From Polyangiaceae bacterium (lineage in GTDB: Bacteria > Myxococcota_A > Polyangia > Polyangiales > Polyangiaceae): 64,000 nucleotides of DNA. The notes under the pieces were generated by a model. The model did not search any database and was not told the origin of the DNA. It was given only the letters and a program-made list of their open reading frames with translations. This document shows positions 17,929 through 27,763 of the stretch, in pieces. The DNA lies in NCBI GenBank assembly GCA_016715885.1, contig JADJXL010000003.1:310001-374000 (forward strand). Direction: 5' to 3'. Numbering within the stretch: position 1 is the first letter of the stretch; every line of letters begins with the position of its first letter. The position numbers were made by a program, and so were the translations under genes.

Positions 17929-18032
17929 GGGCCGACTGCTCTGCCCCCCATACCCCCCGATTGGGCCTCATGACGAACTGCTCGCGAGTCCCGGATCTGG
18001 CCAGGACAAACTCTTGCTACACAAACGGTATG

Positions 18033-19598
18033 TCAGTCTGCGGGCCACGGATTGGGCGGATCGGCAGGTGTGTAAGGTACGGTCTGTTGCTCGACGACCT
18101 TCAGGTTTTCGATGAACTTGTCGATGTAAACCAGGTCGTCCTGGATGTCGGCGTCGGGATTGATGTCGAGCCAATCGGCCACGTTTGGACGCAGCGCTTC
18201 GAGCGTACGGCGCGCCGTGCGCGGATCGCTGTCGGCCGCAAGTTGCGTCGCGAGTTTGAAACCCGCGTAGATGTTCAGCATGACAAACCCCTTCTCCACC
18301 GTGTCGTTGAAGAAGTAGCCGTCGACCGGAGGTGCATCGGGCGTGTTCGGAGCGACGATGTTCGTCGTCTGCGTCTTCGTCGTTCCCGTCGCAGGATCCT
18401 TGAACGACAGCGAGATGTTGCCCACGGCGTACGGATCCGGAACGCTGATCGCTCCAGCTTTGGGCACGAGCTCGATGAGCATGGCGCCCCCACCACCTCG
18501 ACGCCCTTCCGAGATGGGATCTTCCGAGCTCGTACGACCGGCGAGGAACAGACTCGGGATCGAAATGGTCCCGCCGCCTTCCGCGTTTTCCCAGCCGTTT
18601 GTCCCGTACACACCGCGTACGACATAGCCACCACCCACGCTGACGTCGAACTTCACATCGAGCGCGACGGGCACGAGGAACGTGTTGACCTCGTCCGTGA
18701 ATACCTCGACGACCGCCTTGGGATCTTCGAGGAAGTAGAAGTTGCCTGCGCCAACTTCACCGAGATCTCGCATGACGCCGACGTCGAAATCTTTTCCGAC
18801 GCCAATCGTGGTGATGCCAATCCCTTTCTTCGCGTACGCTTCGGCAAGCGATACGAGTTTGCTCGAGTTTTGAATGCCGGATGTGGCCTCACCATCGGAC
18901 AAATAAAGCACGCGGTTTTGGTATCCCGGCATGAAGTGTTTGTCCGCGAGGCTGAAGGCTTGGAACAAACCTTCGTAAAGGTTGGTGGAACCCGCGGCGT
19001 AGATGCTCTTGAATGCGCTGTCGAGCGCGGCGCTGTCCGATGCGGCGACGTAGTCGAGTACGATTTTGGCATTCGTCGAATACGTGACGAGTGAAACCTT
19101 GTCGTTCGGTTGCAACGCAGGAATCATCGCCACGAGGCCCTGTTTGACGTAATCCATCGCGGGGCCGGCCATGGAACCGCTCGTGTCGACGGAGAGCACG
19201 AGGTGCAGTGGCGGGCGCTGCAAGTTATTGACGTCGATGGGCGAATTCATTCCGATTTGCACGAGCGTACAGGACGAACCGCTGATCATGTTGCCCATGA
19301 TCCCGAGCATCCCGTGCATACACACGTCGTTACCACAGCTTGGCGCAGGGTAATCGAGCTTGTGTTCCGCGAAAAACCCGAGGTCATCGAGCGTATCGGG
19401 GCCAGGAATTTTCCCGTCGTCGAGGATTTGTCGGAACAAACCGAAATCCTGGGCGCCTGCTTGGGAAATACCCGTCGATCCAGGACCAGGATCCACCGGG
19501 GCACCGCCATTTTGCGAGGCGGAGTCGGCAGCGCATCCCGCGAGGGTCAATGCCAAGAGCCCGGTGGTAAGTGTCGAGAGCAAAGTTCGATGAAGCAT
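18033..19598 (-). CDS. von Willebrand factor A domain lipoprotein
   Basis: 521 residues. Signal peptide ending in lipobox TLAGC. The vWA domain starts near residue 145 with LHLVLSVDTSGSM, an intact metal-ion-dependent adhesion site (DxSxS), continues SLVTYSTNAK and ends its fold at VLYLSDGEATSG. The C-terminal 200 residues resemble the region that follows vWA in YfbK-like proteins (KDPATGTTKTQT, VMLNIYAGFKLA). GGAGG lies 8 nt before the ATG at 19598, choosing this start over 19742. It follows the membrane protein gene by 19 nt and is probably co-transcribed. Likely surface or periplasmic ligand binding; partner unknown. Confidence 0.9.
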   Translation of the reverse strand: MLHRTLLSTLTTGLLALTLAGCAADSASQNGGAPVDPGPGSTGISQAGAQDFGLFRQILDDGKIPGPDTLDDLGFFAEHKLDYPAPSCGNDVCMHGMLGIMGNMISGSSCTLVQIGMNSPIDVNNLQRPPLHLVLSVDTSGSMAGPAMDYVKQGLVAMIPALQPNDKVSLVTYSTNAKIVLDYVAASDSAALDSAFKSIYAAGSTNLYEGLFQAFSLADKHFMPGYQNRVLYLSDGEATSGIQNSSKLVSLAEAYAKKGIGITTIGVGKDFDVGVMRDLGEVGAGNFYFLEDPKAVVEVFTDEVNTFLVPVALDVKFDVSVGGGYVVRGVYGTNGWENAEGGGTISIPSLFLAGRTSSEDPISEGRRGGGGAMLIELVPKAGAISVPDPYAVGNISLSFKDPATGTTKTQTTNIVAPNTPDAPPVDGYFFNDTVEKGFVMLNIYAGFKLATQLAADSDPRTARRTLEALRPNVADWLDINPDADIQDDLVYIDKFIENLKVVEQQTVPYTPADPPNPWPAD

Positions 19599-19617
19599 GA
19601 CGTTTTTCCTCCGGGTA

Positions 19618-21204
19618 TCAGGGGATCGTGGGAACGACGAGAACGGATTCGTAATGCTGCGATGCGCGAGCAAACGGCGGGCAAGCGGTATCGCGAATGG
19701 GCGTCGCATCGGCGCGAACGACGTGCAACGTGCCGTAACCATCCTTCAATGCGAGGCTCGAACCTGCGCGAAGGAAGGTAATCGTGTTGACGTGGTCGCC
19801 CATGTAGGCAATTTCTGCGGGAATCGTCAGACTACCGCACTTGTCGTGACTACCGGCGCATCCGCTGGCCCGATCGACCTCCACCGTCGGCTCGGTGAGT
19901 TGCTCGATGGCGCCGGAGTTGCCATATCTCGCAAGAACGTTGCCGCGCAGGGCCAAGACGATATGCGTGCCGCTGCGAAGACGGACGCCTTCGGCAATCG
20001 GAGCTTCGCCGTTCGTCTCGGCAAACGATCCACCGGAAATGGTAACCGGTTCGACTTCGAGCAAATCACCAGCCTGAAACGGCATGGCCGCCGCAGGCAC
20101 GCAAATGAACATGCTCGGACTGTTTTCCAAGACAATCATGTGACAATCGTCGGGCGACGATTCCACACTGACCACCTTGAAGGGACCTGCGCCAGGCAAC
20201 GGCGTCGACCAAGCAATGCCGACGCCAGGATCCGTCGGAGCACATGCGCCCGTGGGTTGCACCTCTTCGAGCGCCGGAGCCTCGAATACGGCAGGATGAT
20301 CGGCCAAGGCGAGCTTGCCGTTCGCATCGAGCGAAAGGTTGATCATCGTATTGCCTTCGGGCGCAAGCGTCGACGTCGAGACGAAGTTCTCCGGGAACTC
20401 GAGCGTCGACCAAGCAATGAGCGTCGGGGACAAACCGTCGGCATCGACGAGATACGCGACGCAATTGGTCGACGTCTTGTTCAAGAGCGGCAAACCACGA
20501 TTGGGCTCGAGCAGCCACGCATCCGCCGGTCCGAAAAGCTCGCGTGAGAGCGCTCTCGTAGGATCTGCAAGCAAATCGCTACACAGGTACTGCACGCTGT
20601 CTTTGAGCGGACGAACGCGCATGAGGCGCTGCGCATCGGTATCGTTTCCGATGACGAGCGCCGCCTGTTCGCGCGGGATCGCACCGCATGCGATGGGATC
20701 GGGACAGGGCTCGAAGGGCTCGGTGGGCTGGCTCGTCGCCATACATGCGACCGATCCGGCCATGACCAACCCACGCTGCGTCATGGGCCTTTCGGGCAGC
20801 GGTCGCTGCATCGCGTTCACGAATACGCGGTACGAAATGAACAGCACCGGCACTGCCACGAGATCCGTGGGATCGACCGTGATGTGCCACGCGAAAGGCC
20901 CGAGTCCCGCAATGGCCTCGAACACGCGAGCGAATACGGGGAAAATTTTGATACCGGCAAATACGGCGCCGGTCGCGACGTTTGCTACGACAAACGCCCG
21001 TCGCGTCGACAATCGCAGCAAAACTGCAAGCAGCGCGGGGGCGACGAGGAGTCCGGCAAAATCGCTGAGTTTGCCCGTGATGACGGCCGGGAGAATTCCC
21101 GAGCCCTTCAAAAAATGATCGTTGAGGACGAGTAGCCCGAGCGAAACCAACCAAAGAGGATGGTAAAGCGCGCGGTGCGGCGCGAGTTCTCGTTCCATCG
21201 GCAT
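19618..21204 (-). CDS. Membrane protein with large periplasmic C-terminal part, function unknown
   Basis: 528 residues. Four hydrophobic segments occupy roughly residues 15-150 (LWLVSLGLLVLND, LLVAPALLAVLLRL, FVVANVATGAVFAG, LVAVPVLFISYRVF). A Cys-containing, beta-rich soluble region of ~370 residues follows without a domain I recognise; five or more cysteines suggest disulfides outside the cytoplasm. AGGAG lies 5-6 nt before the ATG at 21204, supporting that start. It is the first gene of a two-gene unit with the von Willebrand lipoprotein. Confidence 0.75.
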   Translation of the reverse strand: MPMERELAPHRALYHPLWLVSLGLLVLNDHFLKGSGILPAVITGKLSDFAGLLVAPALLAVLLRLSTRRAFVVANVATGAVFAGIKIFPVFARVFEAIAGLGPFAWHITVDPTDLVAVPVLFISYRVFVNAMQRPLPERPMTQRGLVMAGSVACMATSQPTEPFEPCPDPIACGAIPREQAALVIGNDTDAQRLMRVRPLKDSVQYLCSDLLADPTRALSRELFGPADAWLLEPNRGLPLLNKTSTNCVAYLVDADGLSPTLIAWSTLEFPENFVSTSTLAPEGNTMINLSLDANGKLALADHPAVFEAPALEEVQPTGACAPTDPGVGIAWSTPLPGAGPFKVVSVESSPDDCHMIVLENSPSMFICVPAAAMPFQAGDLLEVEPVTISGGSFAETNGEAPIAEGVRLRSGTHIVLALRGNVLARYGNSGAIEQLTEPTVEVDRASGCAGSHDKCGSLTIPAEIAYMGDHVNTITFLRAGSSLALKDGYGTLHVVRADATPIRDTACPPFARASQHYESVLVVPTIP

Positions 21205-21407
21205 GATTCTCCTATGCGTGAGGGTCCGGAGCGTCAGCAGCTTACCAAGCGCTCGCGCTCAGCAAAGCATGTGCCAGAATCATATTCGACTGCGACGAGA
21301 AGGGAACCTGCTTGATGAAGAGCGCACAGGTCTGACAAATGTGTCGCGATTCGATACCGGGCCTGAATTTGGACCCGCGCGAAGCGAGCGCGCAACTCGA
21401 GACCCGC

Positions 21408-22256
21408 TTACGATCCACTCCCCGTAATCCGTCGCTCCATCATGTCGAGAATGCCGCGCGCGTAACTTGCGCCAGCGGTGCGCGCGAATCGGCGTCGCGC
21501 TTCGCTCGTCGCATTGTCGACCAAATACCCGTGCTCGACGGCACATAACATTTCGATGTCTCCAACATCGTCGCCGAAAGCCATCGTTCGAATGCGTGGA
21601 GCGCCCACACGCTCCATCACGAATTGGACGACGTTGCGCTTATTTGCTCCGCGAGGAACGAAATCGACACTGTATGCACCTTCGGCCTCGCCAAGAGCCG
21701 GATGACAAGGGCCAACATGAACATCGACGAAATGCCTTTCGGCAACGCGATGTACGAGCGCCGCCAGTTCATTGGCACGCTGCTTGACAGGCGGCACGAA
21801 AACAAAACTGTCCATTCTCGGTCCACTATCCTTACGATCTTCGAGGCGCACGCCATGTTGAGCCAATTCGTCACGCGCTTCGGTAACGAGGGTCAGTGAA
21901 AATCCGCTGACGCCCATACGAGCATCCCACTCGGCCGCGCTTCTTCGCCCTTCTTCGCGCGAAAAGAAATCCAGCTCGGCTCCCCACGAGCTCGCAACGA
22001 AATGAGGAACGATGCGCAAGCCATGCGCTTGATATGTGGCCGCCACCGAATCGATTGGACCATCGGTCACCCAACCGAATACGATTCCGAGCGGGCGCGC
22101 ATATTCGATGAGGAATTGTTCGAGCGCCCGACGATCGCGACGCCGCTCGGGAGACCCGTCGTGCGCCAAGTACGTTTCGTCGAAATCAGAAAAAACCAGC
22201 CACCTGGGAGCGTCCACGCGAGGCAGGTGTATCCTTCGATCACCGAGCGGGTGCAT
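21408..22256 (-). CDS. HAD-superfamily (IIB, Cof-like) phosphatase
   Basis: 282 residues from the ATG at 22256, which has GAGAGG 8 nt upstream; a start at 22388 would add an unlikely N-terminus. HAD motif I is VFSDFDETYL with the nucleophilic and acid Asp, motif II lies near FGWVTDGP, motif III Lys in GANKRNVV, and motif IV FGDDVGDIEML. The inserted cap (EGAYSVDFVPRG) is of the C2B type found in sucrose-phosphate and mannosyl-phosphoglycerate phosphatases. It should dephosphorylate a sugar or polyol phosphate; the substrate cannot be read. Confidence 0.85.
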   Translation of the reverse strand: MHPLGDRRIHLPRVDAPRWLVFSDFDETYLAHDGSPERRRDRRALEQFLIEYARPLGIVFGWVTDGPIDSVAATYQAHGLRIVPHFVASSWGAELDFFSREEGRRSAAEWDARMGVSGFSLTLVTEARDELAQHGVRLEDRKDSGPRMDSFVFVPPVKQRANELAALVHRVAERHFVDVHVGPCHPALGEAEGAYSVDFVPRGANKRNVVQFVMERVGAPRIRTMAFGDDVGDIEMLCAVEHGYLVDNATSEARRRFARTAGASYARGILDMMERRITGSGS

Positions 22257-22418
22257 TGACAATACCTCTCGAACCGGCCAAGCCGGCATTGAATGGACGA
22301 ATGCCCTGAGAGCGAACGGGCCTCGCCACGCACGCTCCTCTGTCAATCGCTCTCCGAAAGAATCGAGCGAACATTGAGAGGTTATCATGTCGAGGTCGAA
22401 CGATCGATGAGATCCCTA

Positions 22419-22449
22419 TGACGATCGGACATATTTCGTCCGATCGTCA
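22419..22449 (-). terminator. 12-bp perfect hairpin downstream of the DUF4142 gene
   Basis: TGACGATCGGAC (22419-22430), loop ATATTTC, GTCCGATCGTCA (22438-22449). It is about 30 nt past the stop of the minus-strand DUF4142 gene and ~160 nt before the phosphatase start, fitting a terminator. It could also be an operator dyad. No U-tract on the minus strand. Confidence 0.55.
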
Positions 22450-22481
22450 CGAGTGGGTATTCTCATGACCTGCGCAGACGA

Positions 22482-23087
22482 TCAGATGCCGGGGTCGAGC
22501 GTCGGAAATTCCTTGCGAAGCTGAACCGCTTGGCCGAGGTGCTGGCGCAAGGTGCCAAGGAATTTCTCGAGATACGCTTGCATTTCGGACTGACCCGCAT
22601 GCGGAAGAAGCTGCTGCTCCACAATGATGATGCTTTTTCGATGCATGAAAAGCTGCACTTCGAGAAAGGTCTGATCGACGAGCTGCGGCGTCTCCCGCTC
22701 GATATGCCGGCGCATGTTTTCTCCAAGCAATTGCATCTCGTCCTGCACGGGACTCCCTTGCTCGCTGATTTGCATTTGTCCGAGGATCCGATTGAGCTCG
22801 GCTTCCGCCGCTTGATGGTCCTGAATGAGTCTTTCGGCATATGCCCGCACGGATTCGTCTTGCAAACGAGACAGCGCTCGCTTGGCCTGCATTTGCTCGG
22901 TGTCATTGATCACCGATACGGCTCCGGCGATCTGCCCCGCCGAGAACGATTCGAAGCCACGTTCCCGCTCATTTCGCCCATTATCCACCGTGACTTCACC
23001 GCCAGTGCCGCACCCTGCAGCGGCACAAAGTGCAAACACTGCGACGAGAAGCACGCGTCCCTGCAATGGATGAATTCCAAGAGCCAT
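22482..23087 (-). CDS. DUF4142-type lipoprotein
   Basis: 201 residues. Signal peptide with lipobox LCAAAGC. The mature part is an all-alpha ferritin-like four-helix protein matching DUF4142: ISVINDTEQMQAKRALSRL-type first helix, YAERLIQDHQAAEAELNR second, ENMRRHIERETPQLVDQTFLE third and the final QHLGQAVQLRKEF. Family members are periplasmic or outer-membrane-attached, often stress-induced and of unknown chemistry. A G-rich GAGGGGGGA sits before the ATG at 23087; a GTG at 23105 is an alternative. Confidence 0.85.
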   Translation of the reverse strand: MALGIHPLQGRVLLVAVFALCAAAGCGTGGEVTVDNGRNERERGFESFSAGQIAGAVSVINDTEQMQAKRALSRLQDESVRAYAERLIQDHQAAEAELNRILGQMQISEQGSPVQDEMQLLGENMRRHIERETPQLVDQTFLEVQLFMHRKSIIIVEQQLLPHAGQSEMQAYLEKFLGTLRQHLGQAVQLRKEFPTLDPGI

Positions 23088-23336
23088 GAGTCCCCCCTCG
23101 GTCACCCGTTTCGCCCTGGTCGGGATGCATTCCCCGAACTCCGACGAAACGACTCATTGCCCATGGAGCCATGATCTGCGGACCGCATCGTCCGCCGAGC
23201 CCGCACTGCTGGTCAGGAACCGCTTCGCCTCTGCGTACGGCAATGCCGGAAGGGCAACCCGTGGTATAAGGCGCGGCGTTGCCATGGATGAGGCGCTCGT
23301 TTCGGCCGCCTGCACGTGCACACGACCGCGACTCGC

Positions 23337-25216
23337 ATGGAAACGTCCCTGATCGAACGAAGCCTCCGCAGTTCCGAAACGGGCGTGATCGCGGTCGACG
23401 AACGTATCGTCGCCCGCGTCATCAAGCGCGATCGCGAGCTCATCCGGCTCGGCGTTCCGCACGCGCACTGCTACTGGATCGAGCGCGACAAACTCCTTCA
23501 ACTCGTAACGCCGCAACTGCTCGGAACCGAAGCGAAACACCTGCCCGAGCACGTCATTGTCCTGCCGCGCCCGAAAGCATCGGAGGTGCGTGGTGCGGCT
23601 CCTGGAGACGTCCTACGGTGGCTCTGGCGATCGGCTTTTCATGGGCACGTGCACGTCGCCATCGAAGCGTTGCGAAAGCAGGGCAAGCTCGACGACGCCG
23701 CCATCCGATCTCGCATTGATCGCATCGGACAAACGGAGTTCGACGAGATCCGCCGCGTGCTCGACACCGACGAGTTGATCTTTCCGCCCGGTGGAGACGC
23801 CGAGGTTTACACGGAATTTGCCGCGCTTTTGCTCGAGCTGCACCATTTCGCGCCGAGTCTCGTGGCGCGCACGTTCCCCTCGTTGCGACATCCGGCTCAG
23901 GCTCTTTCCGTCATCGCCGAAGACGTCGACGCAGCGCGGCTCATGGCTGCTTGCAAGCCTCGAGGAGCCGAAGAACCGAAGCCACGCGGAGCAGTGAAAG
24001 AGTCGACGACGCCAACCTATTCGGCGTTGCCTGCGCTCGACATTCTGCCCGCGTTTTTTTCGCGCCGAGTGACGACGAGCATTCAGGCCAAGAAGCTCAT
24101 CGCGGAGGCCGCTGAAGCTCGCGTCGAAGGCAACCATGTGCGCAGCGCACTGTGTTGCCTCGCGGCCCTTCCCGCCGCGGGCGAAGATCAAGAGTTGTCA
24201 CTACGAACGCTCGTTCGCCAAGACCTCGATGCGCTCGGTGCGCGTCTCGAAAAGGCGTTGAAGCCGCCCGATAGCGCGGAGGACACGCCGCCGATTCCGT
24301 GGACGTCGTCGCTCTTGCCGCTGGCAACCGTGGCGAGTGAACGGCAGGCGCTGCGGTATCCGGTCGAAGCGCGGCTTCTGTACGACTTGCAGCGAGCGTG
24401 CACGGAGCACGAGCGTGGAGCATCGGCCGTGGATGTCGTGAAGTGGGCGCTGTCCTTGGGCAAACGCCCCGTGGTGCGCAAGCTGCCGACGACGCGAGCT
24501 TTGCGCATCGCGCGGCACATGCGCAGCGCCCTCGACAAACTCCGTCACGCCGAGCTTCCGTCGGCCGATCGCAGGCTTCTTGCGCGCCTTTTGCGTCATG
24601 CGACGAAGCGCGCCGAGGACAACGTGCGCGCAACGCTGCGCCCCGCGCTTCAGGAGACGCTCGCGACGGTGGGGCTCGCTCCGGAGAGTTTGCCCGAGCG
24701 CGTCGCGAGCAAGAAGCTCGTCGAGGAACTGTGTGACAAGGCGGTCAGTCGCGGATTTCTGAGCATCGCCGAGCTTCGCGATGCGCTGTCGCGCAACCAG
24801 TTGAAGCTCGGCAACGTCGCGTTCCCACGCGAGATCGTGCTCGACGATGCGCTGCTTCGCGCGGATCAACTGCTCGATCTGAAGCTCGACGGCGTGTATC
24901 GCCGAGGCGAGATCTACCTGCGGATCTTGCAGAAAGTGTCGAGCGTTTTCTTCGGAACCAAGCTTGGTCGGTTCGCGACGCTTTACTTCATCCTGCCGAT
25001 TGGCAGCGCGTTCGTGGGCCTCGAAGGTTTGGCGCACATGATCGCGCCCGTGGCGAAGAAGCTCGAAGCGACGCCACCGGCGATCGTCAACTGGCCGTCG
25101 ATGGTGATCACGAGCGTCGTGATCTTCTGCCTGATCCACAGCGAATCGTTACGCATGGTCGCGTTGCGCGCGCTTTCCGAAGCTCGGGTCGGCATTGTGG
25201 GCGGGTTTGTCCGGGG
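23337..25216 (+). pseudogene. Very large membrane protein, N-terminal part before a +1 frameshift
   Basis: From the ATG at 23337 about 625 codons read as a convincing protein: a soluble N-terminal region (RSLRSSETGVIAVDERIVAR), long Arg-rich helical stretches, then membrane helices (LYFILPIGSAFVGLEGL and MVITSVVIFCLIHSE). After about 25205 this frame degenerates into Arg/His-rich nonsense, while the +1 frame takes over with clear membrane sequence. If joined by skipping one base, the whole would be 1148 residues. A GGGG run at 25213-25216 is the likeliest indel site. No Shine-Dalgarno is obvious. I do not recognise the family. It could be a pseudogene, a sequencing error or recoding. Confidence 0.65.
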
Positions 25217-26784
25217 CCTTCAAGTGGTTCATCGGTCTGCGGCCCATTCGCTTCATGCTCGAGAGTGGTTTGGCTCGTACGATTGGACAAACCATCGTGG
25301 CGCCGCTCGTCGTGACGCTTCTTTTGTACTTCTTGACGCCGCTGCGACAGCTCGGTGGTGGGATCAGCGTGATTGGCGCGACGGGGGTATTCGCCGCGGC
25401 CGCGGTTTGTCTCAACACACGAGTGGGTTTGGTCGTGCAGGAGATCGCGGTCGATCAGCTTGCGCGCGGGTGGGAAATGCTTGGAAAACGCGCACTTCCA
25501 GGCATATTTCGGCTCATCTTGGCGACGTTTCGCGCCATGCTCGAAGTGTCCGAGCGGATGCTCTACCGAGTGGACGAATGGCTTCGTTTCCGCGATGGCG
25601 AACATCGCGCCACGATTCCCATCAAAGCATTTCTCGGGCTCGTCTGGTTTTTCGTGGCGTACGTCATTCGCTTGTACGTGACGCTGCTCATCGAGCCGGA
25701 GATCAACCCGGTCAAACACTTTCCGGTCGTGACGGTCGCGCAAAAAATGACCTTATCGATTGCGGCCGACATGTTGGCATTCTTGAATCGAGCGCTCGCG
25801 CCGCTCGGGCCGGTGATTGGCGGGACGATCGCGGGGACGACGGTATTTTTATTTCCCAGCATATTCGGGTTTCTCGTTTGGGAGCTCAAAGAAAATTATC
25901 GTTTGTATCGGGAAAACCGCGCGCGCAAGCTGCAGCCCGTTCCCATTGGACAACGCGGTGAAACCGTGGGCACGCTGATGCGTCCAGGGTTTCATTCAGG
26001 GACACTTCCGAAACATTTTGCAAAATTGCGCAAAGCCGCTCGTCAAGCCGAGTTTGCGGAATCGCTGGGGAAAACGCATGCTCATAGCGCGCTGCGGGGA
26101 TTACAGCAGACGCTGGAAGACTTGAAGGAGACGATACGGCGCGCGGTCGAACGCGAAGTGGGTGAGCTTTTGGCGGAATGTCCGCATTTTCAAGCGGGTT
26201 CCATTTCCGTCGTCGGCATCGAATTGGGATCGAACCGCGTCACGGTGGAGCTCGGTTGCGAAAAGCTTTCGAAATCGCACACGGTCGTGGCGTTCGAAGA
26301 ACAAAGCGGGCTCATCGTGGCAAGTGTCACCGACCCTGGATTCATCGATGTTTTTCCGGACAATGCGACACGAATTTTATTCGAGAATGCGCTCGCAGGG
26401 TTTTACCGCGTGGCAGGCGTCGATCTCGTGCGCGAACAAATTCGTGCGGTGCTCGGGGAGGACGTAGCGTACGACATTTCGGACGAGGGCCTCGTGGTTT
26501 GGCCGGACGGAAATTATCAAACCGAAATCATTTATCGCTTGGATACCGGATACGAAGACCCGATCGTGGAGCCGACGGTACGTGGACGCGCGCCGACAGC
26601 TACGGCAAAACCCATTGATCTGCGCAAGATCATGTTCCGCGACCAACACATCACGTGGGCCGATTGGGTGGGTGCATGGAGCAACCATGAACCTCGAAAG
26701 GGCGGTTTTTCTCGCGTGCTTTTTGGCGCTTCGATTCTACCTCCATGGCAAGCAGGCCGTGGGCAGCAGGCGATATCGGCATGA
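25195..26784 (+). CDS. Very large membrane protein, C-terminal part in the +1 frame
   Basis: The frame is open from 25135 and is convincingly coding from about 25205. Hydrophobic segments: IVAPLVVTLLLYFLTPL, ISVIGATGVFAAAAVCL, FLGLVWFFVAYVIRLYVTLL, IGGTIAGTTVFLFPSIFGFL. A cytosolic-looking C-terminus then has acidic and basic helices (LQQTLEDLKETIRRAVEREV) and ends in HITWADWVGAWSNHEP. No ribosome site precedes any start here, so translation must come through from the upstream part or be lost. Its stop overlaps the next start (ATGA at 26781-26784), which argues that the ribosome is expected to reach this end. Function unknown. Confidence 0.65.
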   Translation: MWAGLSGAFKWFIGLRPIRFMLESGLARTIGQTIVAPLVVTLLLYFLTPLRQLGGGISVIGATGVFAAAAVCLNTRVGLVVQEIAVDQLARGWEMLGKRALPGIFRLILATFRAMLEVSERMLYRVDEWLRFRDGEHRATIPIKAFLGLVWFFVAYVIRLYVTLLIEPEINPVKHFPVVTVAQKMTLSIAADMLAFLNRALAPLGPVIGGTIAGTTVFLFPSIFGFLVWELKENYRLYRENRARKLQPVPIGQRGETVGTLMRPGFHSGTLPKHFAKLRKAARQAEFAESLGKTHAHSALRGLQQTLEDLKETIRRAVEREVGELLAECPHFQAGSISVVGIELGSNRVTVELGCEKLSKSHTVVAFEEQSGLIVASVTDPGFIDVFPDNATRILFENALAGFYRVAGVDLVREQIRAVLGEDVAYDISDEGLVVWPDGNYQTEIIYRLDTGYEDPIVEPTVRGRAPTATAKPIDLRKIMFRDQHITWADWVGAWSNHEPRKGGFSRVLFGASILPPWQAGRGQQAISA

Positions 26785-27581
26785 AAACGAATATGTTGCT
26801 ATCCGGATTGTTGCTCGCCTTCGCCGCGATGGCTTGCAGCCGAGACAAACCAGCCGAACCACTTCCCGCAGCATCCCCTGCCCCGTCGACACTTGCAGCG
26901 CCGTCTGCCGGGGCCGTCGTACCACGCATTCGGTACATCGAAAAAATGACCGGCGGTGCGGAGACGACCGAATCCGTTCCGGTCGTGGTAGCGATTCATG
27001 GATACGGTGATCGTCCCGAATCGTTCGCGAGATCTCTCGCAGGCTTATCGGCACGCGCGCGCCTCATTTTGCCTTATGGAATGTTCGTCCGCGAATCGGA
27101 TGGTGGGTTTTATTGGTTCGCGCTTGGCGGATTCGAGGCCCAAATTCTAACGGAAGGCATGACCCACGCGTCGAATGCCCTTGCCTCGATGATCACGGAA
27201 ATCGAAAAGACGCGCCCGATCCAGGGAAGACCCATCGTCACGGGTTTTTCCCAAGGTGGAATGCTCAGCTTCACGCTCGCCGTACTCCATCCGGATCGTA
27301 TTGGCGAAGCGATTCCCGTTGCGGGCATGCTACCGCCGCCGCTTTTCCCGTCGTCATGGCCCATGGGAAGAATTGCGCCGCCCGTCGTCGCATTTCACGG
27401 CGACGCGGACGATATCGTGCGCATCGCGGGGGCACGCGACACGATAAGCGCGCTCTCTAAAGTAGGGTTTTCCGCAAAATTGACTGAATACCCGAACGTG
27501 CCGCACGCAATCTACCCCGACATGCGGCGAGATTGGATGGCAGCCATCGAGTCCGCGGTCAAACGCGCAGCGAACCCGTGA
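26781..27581 (+). CDS. Alpha/beta-hydrolase lipoprotein (carboxylesterase/phospholipase-like)
   Basis: 266 residues. Signal peptide with possible lipobox AMAC. Landmarks of the phospholipase/carboxylesterase family: VVAIHGYGDRPESF with the oxyanion HGYG, the nucleophile elbow GFSQGG near residue 160, FHGDADDIV with the acid and VPHAIYP with the catalytic His. It would hydrolyse acyl esters in the envelope; natural substrate unknown. Its ATG overlaps the TGA of the membrane protein by four bases, a sign of translational coupling. Confidence 0.85.
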   Translation: MKTNMLLSGLLLAFAAMACSRDKPAEPLPAASPAPSTLAAPSAGAVVPRIRYIEKMTGGAETTESVPVVVAIHGYGDRPESFARSLAGLSARARLILPYGMFVRESDGGFYWFALGGFEAQILTEGMTHASNALASMITEIEKTRPIQGRPIVTGFSQGGMLSFTLAVLHPDRIGEAIPVAGMLPPPLFPSSWPMGRIAPPVVAFHGDADDIVRIAGARDTISALSKVGFSAKLTEYPNVPHAIYPDMRRDWMAAIESAVKRAANP

Positions 27582-27589
27582 GCTAGAGG

Positions 27590-27763
27590 CTAAATCCATT
27601 TCGTGATTCGGAGACGAAATGCGGTCATCGCGACACCGGCCACCATGACGGCACCTACGAGCATCGTGACTGCAGTTGCCCACGCGGCAAGCGCCGCTCC
27701 GTCGCGAATGGCTCGATCGGCAAGGTCCGACGAATCGAGAGCTATCGAGTCGCGTGTCGACAT
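27590..27763 (-). CDS. Small single-pass membrane protein
   Basis: 57 residues. An acidic N-terminus (TRDSIALDSSDLADRAIRDG) leads into one hydrophobic helix (ALAAWATAVTMLVGAVMVAG) and a short basic tail. A G-rich GGGGGATC lies about 8 nt before the ATG at 27763. It converges on the hydrolase and is divergent from the beta-barrel gene. The frame is short, so a chance frame cannot be excluded; the clean amphipathic-to-hydrophobic layout favours a real gene. Confidence 0.45.
   Translation of the reverse strand: MSTRDSIALDSSDLADRAIRDGAALAAWATAVTMLVGAVMVAGVAMTAFRLRITKWI

Larger units (their letters stand above)
17716..18032. other. Gene-free stretch with two strong hairpins
   Basis: About 317 bases between the von Willebrand lipoprotein gene and the rhodanese-like gene, both on the minus strand. 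It holds the two hairpins listed separately, a GACAAAC copy at 18005 and C-rich runs around 17945-17960. The 5' end near 17716-17780 would carry the rhodanese-gene promoter. I see no credible coding frame. Confidence 0.6.

Noticed and set aside
25195..25215. The TTG at 25195 as start of an independent gene
   Set aside because: No ribosome site, and hydrophobic-protein character continues from the upstream frame.
25195..25961. Taking the frame-1 continuation past 25216 as real protein
   Set aside because: It becomes Arg/His-rich with no hydrophobic segments, while the +1 frame shows membrane helices.
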